Source of the DNA: Mojavia pulchra JT2-VF2
GTDB taxonomy: Bacteria; Cyanobacteriota; Cyanobacteriia; Cyanobacteriales; Nostocaceae
DNA length: 64,000 bases
Assembly (NCBI GenBank): GCA_019359325.1
Contig: JAHHHN010000007.1
Coordinates: 62,001-126,000 of the forward strand
Reading direction: 5' to 3'
The position numbers and the translations under genes are program-made. Below the pieces are notes generated by a model. It did not search any database. It saw nothing but the letters and a program-made list of their open reading frames with translations, and had not been told where the DNA came from. Position 1 is the stretch's first letter. Each line of letters opens with the position of its first letter. Shown in pieces: positions 16,228 to 24,379 of this stretch.

Positions 16228-16845
16228 CAGCTTTATAACTCCGCAACATCCTAATTTTTATTTCTAAATGTAGTAGCAGAAAAAGATAAAATATGCCTCA
16301 CATTAACGCCTCAATCACTATCCCTATAAAAATATAAAGGTTAATGGTAGTGCTTTAACCAACAAGACAAATTATCAATACTTCAAGCTAATTGCATATT
16401 AAAGCCCTTACAAGCTATCAGTTCAGGTGTAGTCACTACAACCAGCAATAATGATGAGTGAAGTATTTCATCTCAAGTTATTCATTGATATTAAATTGGC
16501 AGTTTTTCCGTAATTATTCTGACGAATCCGTAATTATTCTTACTTTAACAGTATTTATAATCAAGAATTTTATCTAATTTTAATATAAACTTTAATTTTA
16601 TGTGATTTTCTAAATTTATTAGATATACTCAAAAAAGGTATATTTTCTTAAGATTTCTGAGTAAATAAGGTTATTTTACTATATAAAGTTTGTGTGAATC
16701 TGGTTGTAAAAATAAAAATAAATGTATTATTTACTACAATTAAATAATTAACTTATAGTTAGCTATGAAGATTAAGGGTAAATTCTATCTGCGATCGCAC
16801 ATAACAGCTTCTCCAGCAGGTGAGCATTCAACCTGTCACAAAAAA
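16228..16845. other. AT-rich gap without a gene
   Basis: About 600 bp, strongly AT-rich. The only structure seen is TCCGTAATTATTCT twice (16507-16520 and 16527-16540), a 20-bp direct period. No gene-like frame on either strand. Confidence 0.5.
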
Positions 16846-16866
16846 AGGTGAGCATTGCCCACCTTC
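16846..16866 (-). terminator. terminator of the downstream-ending 173-aa gene
   Basis: On the minus strand AAGGTGGGCAATGCTCACCTT folds into a short stem followed by a T run (TTTTTTT), 40 bp after the stop at 16904. Confidence 0.7.
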
Positions 16867-16903
16867 TTTCTGACTAAAGTATTTAAAATTTGGAACTTAG
16901 TAA

Positions 16904-17425
16904 TTACTTACGACTACCTAACCACTTAGCTGCTGCAATTCCAATAATGCCTGCCACAATGGGGTTGCTAAGAAACTTCATAATACCTGGTTGTTCAGCC
17001 AGCACTTCACGGAAAATATCAGGGTGGTTGTGATAGGCGAAGGACGCAAGTTTGCTAACATCATCAGCGCTCATACGGCTGGCGTGATGGGTAGAAAGAC
17101 CCAGTTGTTGCTCTAGATGGCGTTCATCCAGCCCTCGTTGCTTCAAATGTTTGAAAAAGGCGTGTGCTACATCATCCCGTTCATTTGGTTTAATTTGAGC
17201 GATCGCCTTTTGTAATTCTGGTTCCATTTGGCTGGTAGGAATTTTCTCTGGATGTAGAGACCGACCAAATAACTGACGACGCTGATCTGGTGTGGTGCGT
17301 TGCGCGAAATCGTCAAAGTTTTCGTATTCCGTCGTTGAATCGGTTTTAACATCATCTAAAGATTCGACATGGCCCCCAGCCAAATCTTTCATTATTTGAC
17401 GCTTGTACTCTTCGCTGCTTGTCAC
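16904..17425 (-). CDS. conserved protein with C-terminal membrane segment, unknown
   Basis: 173 residues from GTG at 17425, chosen because GGAGAG lies 7-8 bases upstream; the longer frame to 17485 lacks such a site. The protein is hydrophilic and charged (SSEEYKRQIMKDLAGGHVES ... DDFAQRTTPDQRRQLFG), with a helical middle (HAFFKHLKQRGLDERHLEQQ) and a final hydrophobic segment NPIVAGIIGIAAAKWLG. I do not know its function. Its neighbours are a lipoprotein and a CsbD-type stress gene on the same strand, which suggests but does not show a stress role. Confidence 0.65.
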   Translation of the reverse strand: MTSSEEYKRQIMKDLAGGHVESLDDVKTDSTTEYENFDDFAQRTTPDQRRQLFGRSLHPEKIPTSQMEPELQKAIAQIKPNERDDVAHAFFKHLKQRGLDERHLEQQLGLSTHHASRMSADDVSKLASFAYHNHPDIFREVLAEQPGIMKFLSNPIVAGIIGIAAAKWLGSRK

Positions 17426-17553
17426 TTTACTTCTCTCCTTTTTCAGGTCAATTTTTTTAGTCGCCTGGCAGGTAATTTTTCTCAACTCAAAACACTTTTG
17501 GAATTTTGAATTACCCGCAGGGGTAAATCTTCTTCAGCTTGATACCAAAGCCA

Positions 17554-18006
17554 TTAAGTGTAGTTAATTTGGCTTGTTTGAGTATCGTACTTAGCAGTCA
17601 CAATCAATTTTTTGTCAGGAGCATATATCAAAACTGTTAAGTCTTGGTTAGGGAAATTCTTCCGAAAACCTTGTACTAAAGATTTTGCTAATGGTCGTAC
17701 TTCATTAGGACGCACTTGTTGGGAAATAACAACGCCTAGCTTGTTGTTATCACGTACATAAGCATCTTTAATTAATCCTTTAGATGTTTGTACAACCCAT
17801 TGACCAAAGTTTTGCCCTGCCGCAGTGTTCCCTTGCTCTAATTGCCTATCTAGTTGTCTATAGTTTACATCTCGACCAACTACTGGTGGGTTAGTTGTGC
17901 GGTCAAGCTGTGCCACGTTACTGCCGCCGCAGGCAGTGGTTATCGTAAGAACCAAAATCAAGATAAAACTCATCAAGATTTTGCGACTCTGCTGAAGCAG
18001 CATCAT
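17554..18006 (-). CDS. predicted lipoprotein, unknown
   Basis: 150 residues beginning with a signal sequence and lipobox LTITTACGG (Cys26), so an envelope lipoprotein is likely. The mature part has a compact domain with VNYRQLDRQLEQ, NFGQWVVQTSKGLIKDAYV and LVQGFRKNFPNQDLTVLIY. It resembles other cyanobacterial small lipoproteins, but I cannot name a family. A start one codon later (second Met) is equally possible. The upstream gap to the CsbD gene has no gene. Confidence 0.65.
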   Translation of the reverse strand: MMLLQQSRKILMSFILILVLTITTACGGSNVAQLDRTTNPPVVGRDVNYRQLDRQLEQGNTAAGQNFGQWVVQTSKGLIKDAYVRDNNKLGVVISQQVRPNEVRPLAKSLVQGFRKNFPNQDLTVLIYAPDKKLIVTAKYDTQTSQINYT

Positions 18007-18322
18007 TTTTTAACCTCCCAAAAAACATTCAAGGAACAGATAGAATAACTCAAGTTAATTCCATTTTTGATTTTTATATGCTTACCTTTTAAAGGCATTT
18101 TTAATAAATAACACTGGTAAGCTAACAAAATATATCTCAGCTATTACATCTTAAAAAAGAAAAATTTTTCTAAATCAAGATGTATTTTCCCTACTATTCC
18201 CTTAGAGTAAAGGGGATAATAGGGGTATAGGGTAAAGCCGGAGCTTCAATTCTGTGTTGTTTTTTGCAAAAATTAAGCAGCACCCAGTTATATACTTAAA
18301 CTTTTTGCAAAAAACTTAATTT
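18007..18322. other. gap with an inverted repeat
   Basis: No gene. CCCTACTATTCCC (18189-18201) and GGGGATAATAGGG (18212-18224) pair at 11 of 13 positions and could terminate transcription from the CsbD gene. Confidence 0.45.
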
Positions 18323-18505
18323 TTAATCAAGCTTTTTCTTCACGTTATCTTTTACATCTTCGATGCCGTGACGAACTTCGCTTTCAGCTTGCTTTGCTTT
18401 GCCTTCAGTTTTATCTTCAGGATCTCCTGTTACGTTTCCTGCGGCTTCTTGCGCTTTACCTTCAATATTTTTAGCTGTAGCTTTTGCACGATCTTCTAAA
18501 CTCAT
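18323..18505 (-). CDS. CsbD-like stress protein
   Basis: 60 residues, highly charged and helical: MSLEDRAKATAKNIEGKAQE, AAGNVTGDPEDKTEGKAKQ and VKDNVKKKLD. The repeating KAxxxxGxVTGDxxxxxEGKxxQ pattern is that of CsbD family proteins, which in other bacteria are induced by general stress. AGGAG is present shortly before the ATG. The biochemical role of the family is unknown. Length is typical. Confidence 0.85.
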   Translation of the reverse strand: MSLEDRAKATAKNIEGKAQEAAGNVTGDPEDKTEGKAKQAESEVRHGIEDVKDNVKKKLD

Positions 18506-18861
18506 TTTCTACTCCTTCTTTTAATATGGAATTTGCTGCAAAGTTAGTTTGTAACTCTGAGCTTTTTTGTGATTACCTCTACAAAGTAACTTAATCTTTT
18601 CTCTCTAGCCTTCCGCCACTAGATATATTAACCATCTATACTAGAAGACAGAGAAGAAAACTATATTTTCTTGTAGAGCAGCACTTTATGTAGGTGAGAT
18701 GGCAGGCTACAAGAATGTTTAATTAATTACGATGTGTGCAAAATAAAATGACCGCACCTAAAATCTGGAAAGTCTGGAGAGTTAATCATTAAAGAATTCG
18801 CTACTATTTTTGAAAAATATTTGATATTTATTATAAATATTGCTGACTATTAAATAAATAA
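18506..18861. other. gap without a gene
   Basis: About 350 bp, AT-rich, with no credible frame. It holds the CsbD gene promoter region and ends at the terminator described next. Confidence 0.45.
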
Positions 18862-18862
18862 A

Positions 18863-18893
18863 CCCGGCTTCTCTATAGAGCCGGGTTGATAAA
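18863..18893 (-). terminator. terminator after the GxRPI repeat gene
   Basis: AACCCGGCT and AGCCGGGTT form a perfect 9-bp stem around TCTCTATAG, followed on the minus strand by TTATTTATTT. It lies 34 bp after the stop of the repeat-protein gene. Confidence 0.75.
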
Positions 18894-18926
18894 TTTATGG
18901 AAATAAATTGTGTGTCTAATATGTGT

Positions 18927-19397
18927 CTAATCGATAAAACCCATCAGACCGTCAGAATCGTCAATGACATTGGATGCTATTGGACGGTTACCGAACACCG
19001 AATAGTTTTCAGAAACTACCAGTGCGCTTGAGGCAATTGGACGAATGCCAGAAAGGTTCATGCTATCAACGACTTGCATTGTATTAGCACCAATGGGACG
19101 AATTCCCATAACGTTATATGTCTCAACCACTTCTAAACCACCAGCGCTAATTGGACGTATCCCGGCAATTGAAACTGTCTCAGCAACTTCTAAATCGCTG
19201 CTCGCTATGGGACGCACTCCAGCAAGCGCGAGTGTTCCATGAGTCTCATTCTGCACTGGCTGATCGCTACCTTGTTCGACTTTATCTGTATTCAAGCTAT
19301 TACCCTGGTTATTTTCTACTTCCACTGTACTTTCTCCTTTTAGCTTGGCACGCTTTTGTCGAGGACTAACCGCTTTGCCAGTGCTGCTGATACTCAT
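18927..19397 (-). CDS. protein with five 19-residue GxRPI repeats, unknown
   Basis: 156 residues. The N-terminal ~52 residues are polar with a basic cluster (SPRQKRAKLKGE). Residues ~53-148 are five tandem 19-residue units with the pattern T-x-x-hydrophobic-x-G-(I/V/N)-R-P-I-(A/S/G)-(S/A)-x-x-(L/M)-x-V-x-(E/D): for example TVSIAGIRPISAGGLEVVE and TYNVMGIRPIGANTMQVVD. The acidic end reads DDSDGLMGFID. GGAG lies close before the ATG and a strong terminator follows, so it is expressed as a single gene. No signal peptide or membrane helix. I know no family with this unit; a beta-solenoid-like or repetitive binding scaffold is a guess. Confidence 0.75.
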   Translation of the reverse strand: MSISSTGKAVSPRQKRAKLKGESTVEVENNQGNSLNTDKVEQGSDQPVQNETHGTLALAGVRPIASSDLEVAETVSIAGIRPISAGGLEVVETYNVMGIRPIGANTMQVVDSMNLSGIRPIASSALVVSENYSVFGNRPIASNVIDDSDGLMGFID

Positions 19398-19645
19398 AAT
19401 TTAACTCCTCCGGTTTGTTAACTGTTTTTTACAATAATTAAACTGACGTGAATTTTTTCTATATAAGAGAGTTTAACCTTAAAAAACCTCATATAGGTAT
19501 AATTATCTTCAAAATGTACACATAAGTAAATCCAATAAAATAATTTATGTAAAGAAAGATTGCTATCTATTTGTTTAACTAATCTGGTACGACGAGTGCA
19601 GAGTGAGATCGCTACTATGGGAGAGGGTATTTCTGGCACAACTGT

Positions 19646-21643
19646 ATGACAGAATTTTGTCTTCAAGCTCCTTTTAGTCCAACAGGCGATCAACCACAAG
19701 CGATCGCACAACTAGTAAGTAGTATTCAAGCTGGCAATCGTTACCAAACTTTACTAGGAGCTACCGGTACTGGTAAGACATTTTCAGTAGCAGCAGTAAT
19801 TGAGAAGATTGGCAAACCTACTTTGGTACTGGCGCATAATAAAACCCTCGCCGCACAACTTTGTAACGAGTTGCGCGAGTTTTTTCCCAACAACGCCGTC
19901 GAGTATTTCGTCAGTTATTACGATTACTATCAGCCGGAAGCGTATATTCCAGTTACCGATACTTATATTGAAAAAACAGCCTCAATTAATGATGAAATAG
20001 ATATGTTGCGGCACTCAGCGACGCGATCGCTGTTTGAACGCCGTGATGTGATTGTCGTTGCTTCCATTAGCTGTATCTACGGTTTGGGGATTCCCTCAGA
20101 ATACCTCAAAGCTGCCATTCCTCTACAAATTGGTATGGAAGTCAATCAACGCCAGATTTTGCGGGATTTGGCAAATGTGCAGTATAGCCGCAACGATTTA
20201 GAAATGGGTCGGGGACGTTTTCGGGTACGGGGAGATGTTTTAGAAATTGGCCCAGCTTATGAAGACCGAATTATTCGTGTAGAATTTTTTGGCGATGAAA
20301 TTGACGCGATTCGCTATATTGACCCAGTAACGGGTGAAATTATCAACAGTCTACAAGCTGTCAATATTTACCCTGCACGTCACTTTGTCACCCCAGAAGA
20401 ACGCTTAGAAGCAGCTTGTAATGATATTGCAGCAGAATTAAAACAGCGAAAAGCCGAATTAGAGCAAGCTGGGAAATTATTAGAAGCACAACGTATAGAT
20501 CAGCGCACACGGTATGACTTAGAAATGTTGCGTGAAGTCGGTTACTGCAACGGTGTGGAGAATTATTCTCGCCACTTAGCAGGAAGGTTAGCAGGTGAAC
20601 CGCCAGAGTCTTTAATTGATTATTTTCCTAAAGATTGGCTTTTGGTTGTTGATGAATCTCACGTTAGCGTACCGCAAATTCGCGGTATGTATAACGGTGA
20701 CCAAGCCAGAAAAAAAGTCTTAATTGAGCATGGATTTCGACTTCCTAGTGCTGCTGATAACCGTCCCTTGAAAGCAGAAGAATTCTGGGAAAAAGTTAAT
20801 CAGTGTATTTTTGTTTCTGCTACCCCAGGAAATTGGGAATTAGAAATTTCTGATGGTCATATAGTTGAGCAAGTAATTCGACCAACCGGCGTAATTGATC
20901 CAGAAATTTCTGTGCGTCCTACAGAAGGACAAATAGATGATTTATTAGGAGAAATAAAAGACAGAGTTGACCGCCACGAAAGAGTTTTAGTTACTACACT
21001 AACTAAGCGTATGGCGGAAGATTTAACAGAATATCTGGAAGACCACAGTATTCGCGTGCGGTATCTGCATTCAGAAATTAATTCAATACAGCGGATTGAG
21101 ATTTTGCAGGATTTGCGCGGTGGTAAATTTGATGTTTTGGTTGGTGTAAACTTACTGCGCGAAGGTTTGGACTTGCCAGAAGTTTCTTTAGTCGCAATTA
21201 TGGACGCAGATAAAGAAGGATTCTTGCGAGCCGAGCGTTCCTTAATTCAAACTATCGGTAGAGCCGCACGTCATGTTAAGGGACAAGCAATTATGTATGC
21301 TGACAACATGACAGATAGCATGATTAAAGCTATCGATGAAACAGACAGACGGCGGGGAATTCAAATGGCGTACAACAAAATGCACGGAATTACGCCACAA
21401 CCGATTGTGAAAAAATCGAGTAATGCAATTTTGTCTTTCTTAGAAGTTTCTCGGCGGTTGAATGCAACAGATTTAAAAGTAGTAGACGAACATATAGATG
21501 AATTACCACTAGAAGACATTCCCGACTTGATTGTGAAACTCGAAGCACAGATGAAAGAAGCAGCAAAAAAACTAGAATTTGAAGAAGCTGCAAGTTTGCG
21601 CGATCGCATTAAGCACCTGCGAGATAAATTATTGGGGCGTTAA
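19646..21643 (+). CDS. uvrB: excinuclease ABC subunit B
   Basis: 665 residues, the usual UvrB length. Walker A GATGTGKT at 38-45, beta-hairpin region [27 protein letters not shown], helicase motifs ending in QTIGRAARH, and a C-terminal UVR domain (about 625-660: [19 protein letters not shown]). With UvrA it verifies damage and with UvrC it nicks DNA in nucleotide excision repair. The last ~37 bp of the gene and the following spacer recur twice downstream (22334 and 24328), marking an accessory islet inserted behind the gene. Confidence 0.97.
   Translation: MTEFCLQAPFSPTGDQPQAIAQLVSSIQAGNRYQTLLGATGTGKTFSVAAVIEKIGKPTLVLAHNKTLAAQLCNELREFFPNNAVEYFVSYYDYYQPEAYIPVTDTYIEKTASINDEIDMLRHSATRSLFERRDVIVVASISCIYGLGIPSEYLKAAIPLQIGMEVNQRQILRDLANVQYSRNDLEMGRGRFRVRGDVLEIGPAYEDRIIRVEFFGDEIDAIRYIDPVTGEIINSLQAVNIYPARHFVTPEERLEAACNDIAAELKQRKAELEQAGKLLEAQRIDQRTRYDLEMLREVGYCNGVENYSRHLAGRLAGEPPESLIDYFPKDWLLVVDESHVSVPQIRGMYNGDQARKKVLIEHGFRLPSAADNRPLKAEEFWEKVNQCIFVSATPGNWELEISDGHIVEQVIRPTGVIDPEISVRPTEGQIDDLLGEIKDRVDRHERVLVTTLTKRMAEDLTEYLEDHSIRVRYLHSEINSIQRIEILQDLRGGKFDVLVGVNLLREGLDLPEVSLVAIMDADKEGFLRAERSLIQTIGRAARHVKGQAIMYADNMTDSMIKAIDETDRRRGIQMAYNKMHGITPQPIVKKSSNAILSFLEVSRRLNATDLKVVDEHIDELPLEDIPDLIVKLEAQMKEAAKKLEFEEAASLRDRIKHLRDKLLGR
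21600..21636 (+). repeat. uvrB 3'-end repeat, copy 1 (in gene)
   Basis: Starts at the HIP1 octamer GCGATCGC and codes for the last UvrB residues [12 protein letters not shown]. It matches copy 2 (22334-22370) at 35 of 37 positions and the first part of copy 3 (24328-24379). All three are in direct orientation. Confidence 0.85.
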
Positions 21644-21653
21644 TACTCGGTCA

Positions 21654-21690
21654 GGATAGCAATAAAGCGATCGCTCTTTTTTCGCTATCC
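21654..21690 (+). terminator. terminator region of uvrB
   Basis: GGATAGC and GCTATCC form an outer 7-bp stem. Inside lies AGCGATCGCT followed by six T. It comes directly after the uvrB stop. Confidence 0.6.
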
Positions 21691-21722
21691 TAGATAAAAT
21701 AAAACATTTCCCAATCGCGCCG

Positions 21723-22310
21723 ATGGTTGCTCTACCCGATCGCATTTTGATGAGTGCTGAAGAATATCTCGTTTGGGAACCCATCCAAGAACAACGCTAC
21801 GAGTATTGGGACGGGGAAGTTGTAGCGATGAGTGGTGGTACGCGCAACCATAATCGGGTTTCTGCCAATTTCTTTAAGCTTTTAGATGATGCCTTGGGCG
21901 ATCGCTCCTGCGAAGTATACATTGTAGATGTAAAGGTGCAGGTTGAACCGGGGCAAAAGTATTTTTATCCTGATGTAGTGGTAACTTGTGACGAAAGAGA
22001 TACCGAGCCACAGTTGATACAATTTCCCTGTTTAATTATCGAAGTGCTATCACCTTCAACAGAAGCAGCAGATAGGGGAAAGAAGTTTGCCAAATATCGC
22101 CAATCTCCAACCTTGCAAGAATATGTTTTAGTACAAGTAGCGCAACCAGGGGTGGAAGTGTTTCGGCGTAACGAACAGGGGAAATGGGTGCTGTCGGAGT
22201 ATAATTTGGATGAGAAATTGCAGCTGGAATCGGTGGATGTAGAAATAGTGATCGCCCATTTGTACCGACAAGTACAGTTTGAACCCGAGCCCACCGATGA
22301 TTCTGTTTAG
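21723..22310 (+). CDS. Uma2 family (DUF820) putative endonuclease
   Basis: 195 residues with the Uma2 layout: LMSAEEYLVWEPIQEQRYEY, the PD-(D/E)xK-like core FYPDVVVTCDE ... LIIEVLSPSTEAADRGKKFAKY and the closing LQEYVLVQVAQPGVEVFRR. The family is very abundant in filamentous cyanobacteria and its biological role is unproven. This copy sits between two copies of the uvrB 3' end, so it looks like an inserted cassette. Three other Uma2 genes lie in this window (47226, 55823 and 58660). Length is typical. Confidence 0.85.
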   Translation: MVALPDRILMSAEEYLVWEPIQEQRYEYWDGEVVAMSGGTRNHNRVSANFFKLLDDALGDRSCEVYIVDVKVQVEPGQKYFYPDVVVTCDERDTEPQLIQFPCLIIEVLSPSTEAADRGKKFAKYRQSPTLQEYVLVQVAQPGVEVFRRNEQGKWVLSEYNLDEKLQLESVDVEIVIAHLYRQVQFEPEPTDDSV

Positions 22311-22333
22311 GTACGACCGGAATTCAGTGAGAG

Positions 22334-22370
22334 GCGATCGCATTAAGCATCTGCGGGATAAATTATTGGG
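22334..22370 (+). repeat. uvrB 3'-end repeat, copy 2
   Basis: Matches copy 1 at 35 of 37 bases but is not within an intact gene. It is followed by ACATTAGTAC, which is shared with copy 3, and then by the 21-bp repeat array. Confidence 0.85.
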
Positions 22371-22382
22371 ACATTAGTACTT

Positions 22383-22793
22383 AGTCGATCCTCGTCGGCG
22401 AGTCTTTGATACTCGTGAATGAGGCTTTTATCCTCGTCAGCGAGTCTTTTATACTCGTCAACGAGTCTTTAATACTCGTGAATGAGGCTTTTATCCTCGT
22501 CAGCGAGGCTTTGATACTCATTAATGAGGCTTTTATCCTCGTCAGTGAGTCTTTGATACTCGTGAATGAGGCTTTTATCCTCGTCAGCGAGGCTTTGATA
22601 CTCGTGAATGAGGCTTTTATCCTCGTCAGCGAGTCTTTGATACTCATTAATGAGGCTTTTATCCTCGTCAGTGAGTCTTTGATACTCGTGAATGAGGCTT
22701 TTATCCTCGTCGACGAGTTTTTGATACTCATTAATGAGGCTTTTATACTCGTGAACGAGTCTTTGATACTCATTAATGAGGCTTTTAGCTCCA
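22383..22793. repeat. tandem array of ~20 palindromic 21-bp repeats
   Basis: Two alternating 21-bp versions, CGAGTCTTTGATACTCG... and TGAGGCTTTTATCCTCG..., run for ~410 bp. Each contains a small inverted repeat with a 7-base loop. The arms change together (GAGT with ACTC, GAGG with CCTC), so each unit can fold. Because 21 is a multiple of three, frames are open on both strands (ILVNEAF-type on plus, KASLTRI-type on minus). These open frames are most likely not genes; they have no credible start context. Confidence 0.8.
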
Positions 22794-22852
22794 TGAACGA
22801 ATATCCAATGTTAACTCTGGATACAAACTTGTCATTGCAAGTGAAGCGATCG

Positions 22853-22935
22853 CAATGATTGTAAATATTTTTGTGCCTGTGCGCGGCTCACAGTGGGAAA
22901 ATCTTCTAGAAATTCATCAAGGCGATCGCATCTCC
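22853..22935 (-). pseudogene. C-terminal remnant of a DUF433 antitoxin
   Basis: On the minus strand the frame reads RLDEFLEDFPTVSRAQAQKY and then LQSL before a stop near 22853, close to the usual DUF433 ending (LDEFLEDFPTVSREQA). Upstream, the expected N-terminal part is not present in any one frame. It is a fragment inside the accessory islet. Confidence 0.5.
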
Positions 22936-23021
22936 CTTATCTTCATTGCGTCTGTTCTCTAGGCAACCAAACAACAATCATCCTGTGCAACAATAGCTGT
23001 AACTTTGTCGGAGTAGAAACT

Positions 23022-23216
23022 ATGGACTGGCGACAGTACATTCATTCAGACCCAAAAATTTTGCTGGGTAAGCCGACTGTGAAAGGAACTCGTTTATCTG
23101 TAGAGTTCTTATTGGGTTTGTTTGCTGCGGGATGGACAGAACAACAAGTGCTAGAAAACTATCCTACCCTGAGTTCAGAAGCATTAAGGGCGGTATTCGC
23201 TTTTACAGCAGAGTGA
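23022..23216 (+). CDS. DUF433 family antitoxin-like protein
   Basis: 64 residues from ATG 23022: MDWRQYIHSDPKILLGKPTV, GTRLSVEFLLGLFAAGWTEQ, then VLENYPTLSSEALRAVFAFT. This is the DUF433 helix-turn-helix fold, a family paired with PIN-like DUF5615 toxins. The protein is complete, but no DUF5615 partner follows; the next genes form a separate VapBC-type pair. The longer frame from 22893 is upstream noise. It may be an orphan antitoxin or a free regulator. Confidence 0.75.
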   Translation: MDWRQYIHSDPKILLGKPTVKGTRLSVEFLLGLFAAGWTEQQVLENYPTLSSEALRAVFAFTAE

Positions 23217-23572
23217 TTTTTGATATTACAGCTATTTTTTAGGTAAATAGACCATGCTGTAAGGGTTTACCATTGCTAAATCCCTACGCAAATGTCGTAC
23301 AAATACGTAAAAACTTTTTTAATGAGTAATCATCGTATTCTTGAATCTCCTCATTTCTCTCATCCCCCGCCATTTCTCATCTTTGTGTCTCCGCGTCCCA
23401 CCATCCCCTCATCCCCCGTCAAAAATCTCAATTCATCCGGCATTTATGCAACGCTGTGGGTGCAAATAAACCACACATATATTACGCCCTTACCAATTGA
23501 AACCGAAGCCACCGATAGTCAGTGACTTTAGATATCTCGCTATAATGCTTGTTAAACTCTAACTTGCCGCAG
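23217..23572. other. gap between DUF433 and VapBC genes
   Basis: A 77-codon frame from 23292 is rich in Pro, Ser and His and includes the C/T-rich stretch around 23370-23410; it looks like non-coding repeat sequence rather than a gene. TATAAT at 23540-23545 could be the -10 of the antitoxin gene. Confidence 0.4.
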
Positions 23573-23791
23573 ATGCCTATGACTTCCCAGCAGCTTGAAG
23601 AACGATCTCAACAACTCGAAGCGCGAGTTGCAACTTTAGAGACAGAACTGGCACAAATGAAACAGATGCTGTCTGGGTTTCTCCAGAAGCAAACCCCCTG
23701 GTGGTTAAAAGTTGCGGGTAGCTTTGAAAACGACCCGACCTTTGATGAAGCGGTTCGCCTTGGGCAAGAATGGCGTAAATCTGCTGAGTAG
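23573..23791 (+). CDS. antitoxin partner of VapC-like toxin
   Basis: 72 residues from ATG 23573 (MPMTSQQLEERSQQLEARVA). A coiled coil (about 5-40, LEERSQQLEARVATLETELAQ) is followed by a segment WWLKVAGSFENDPTFDEAVRLGQEWR. The latter is a common C-terminal motif of cyanobacterial antitoxins placed before PIN genes. It ends 17 bp before the toxin ATG, a standard antitoxin-toxin spacing. An ATG at 23549 would add 8 residues. Confidence 0.75.
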   Translation: MPMTSQQLEERSQQLEARVATLETELAQMKQMLSGFLQKQTPWWLKVAGSFENDPTFDEAVRLGQEWRKSAE

Positions 23792-23808
23792 TTCGCTAAT
23801 ACTCCAAA

Positions 23809-24234
23809 ATGTACATTCTTGACACCGATCATCTCAGCCTCATCCAGCGTAACAGAGAAGAGGGAAAGCGAATCCTGACGAGGCTGACAGCGGTTGAAGG
23901 GCTTGAAGTTGCAGTGACTGTGATTACCTACGAAGAGCAAGTCAGAGGTCGGCTCAATCTTCTATCTAGGGCGAAAACGCTAGAGGAACAAGTCCTTGCA
24001 TATCAAGGATTACAGCAACTTGCAACAGACTACCAAGCGATCATAATTCTCCCTTTTAGCCGTATAGCTGCTCTAGAGCATCAACGCTTACGAAAAGCCT
24101 ATCCTCGTCTAGGGAATATGGATCTGAAAATTGCCGCGATCTCGTTAACCAACAACGCAATCTTACTCACCCGTAATGAGTCAGATTTTGGAAAAATCGT
24201 AGAATTGCGGACTGAAGACTGGTCAACAGCATAA
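23809..24234 (+). CDS. PIN-domain (VapC-like) toxin
   Basis: 141 residues with PIN landmarks: YILDTDHLSL (Asp5/Asp7), VTVITYEEQVRG (acidic Glu), LGNMDLKIAAISL (Asp) and LLTRNESDFGKI (Asn/Asp near the end). Such proteins cleave RNA and are held by the cognate antitoxin, here the upstream gene. All expected acidic residues are present, so it may be active, unlike the broken toxins elsewhere in the window. It lies in the islet bounded by uvrB-tail copies. Confidence 0.87.
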   Translation: MYILDTDHLSLIQRNREEGKRILTRLTAVEGLEVAVTVITYEEQVRGRLNLLSRAKTLEEQVLAYQGLQQLATDYQAIIILPFSRIAALEHQRLRKAYPRLGNMDLKIAAISLTNNAILLTRNESDFGKIVELRTEDWSTA

Positions 24235-24327
24235 ATATCTGTAGGGTCATTTTTGCAGATTTTGGGTTAGAGTCAACATCGTCCCAGCCAAGCAATCAGC
24301 AAGATACAATCGGCTAGACTTGAGGGG

Positions 24328-24379
24328 GCGATCGCATTAAGCACCTTTGCGAGAAAATGCTGGAACATTAGTACATAGA
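24328..24379 (+). repeat. uvrB 3'-end repeat, copy 3, with a residual 21-bp-type unit behind it
   Basis: The first 19 bases are identical to copy 1; then comes a 2-base insertion, GCGAGA, and a diverged end with ACATTAGTAC as in copy 2. The following CATCCTCG...TACTCGTG (24390-24416) resembles one unit of the 21-bp array. It marks the far border of the islet and overlaps the 3' end of the TPR gene region. Confidence 0.7.

Noticed and set aside
22406-22858. Long plus-strand frame of ILVNEAF-type repeats, and the minus-strand KASLTRI-type frame, as repeat proteins
   Set aside because: Both follow from a 21-bp DNA repeat whose length is a multiple of three. The frames have no RBS or conserved start, and the arm pairing is a DNA/RNA feature.
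23292-23525. 77-residue Pro/Ser-rich frame as a gene
   Set aside because: Composition comes from C/T-rich intergenic repeats; no RBS, no domain.
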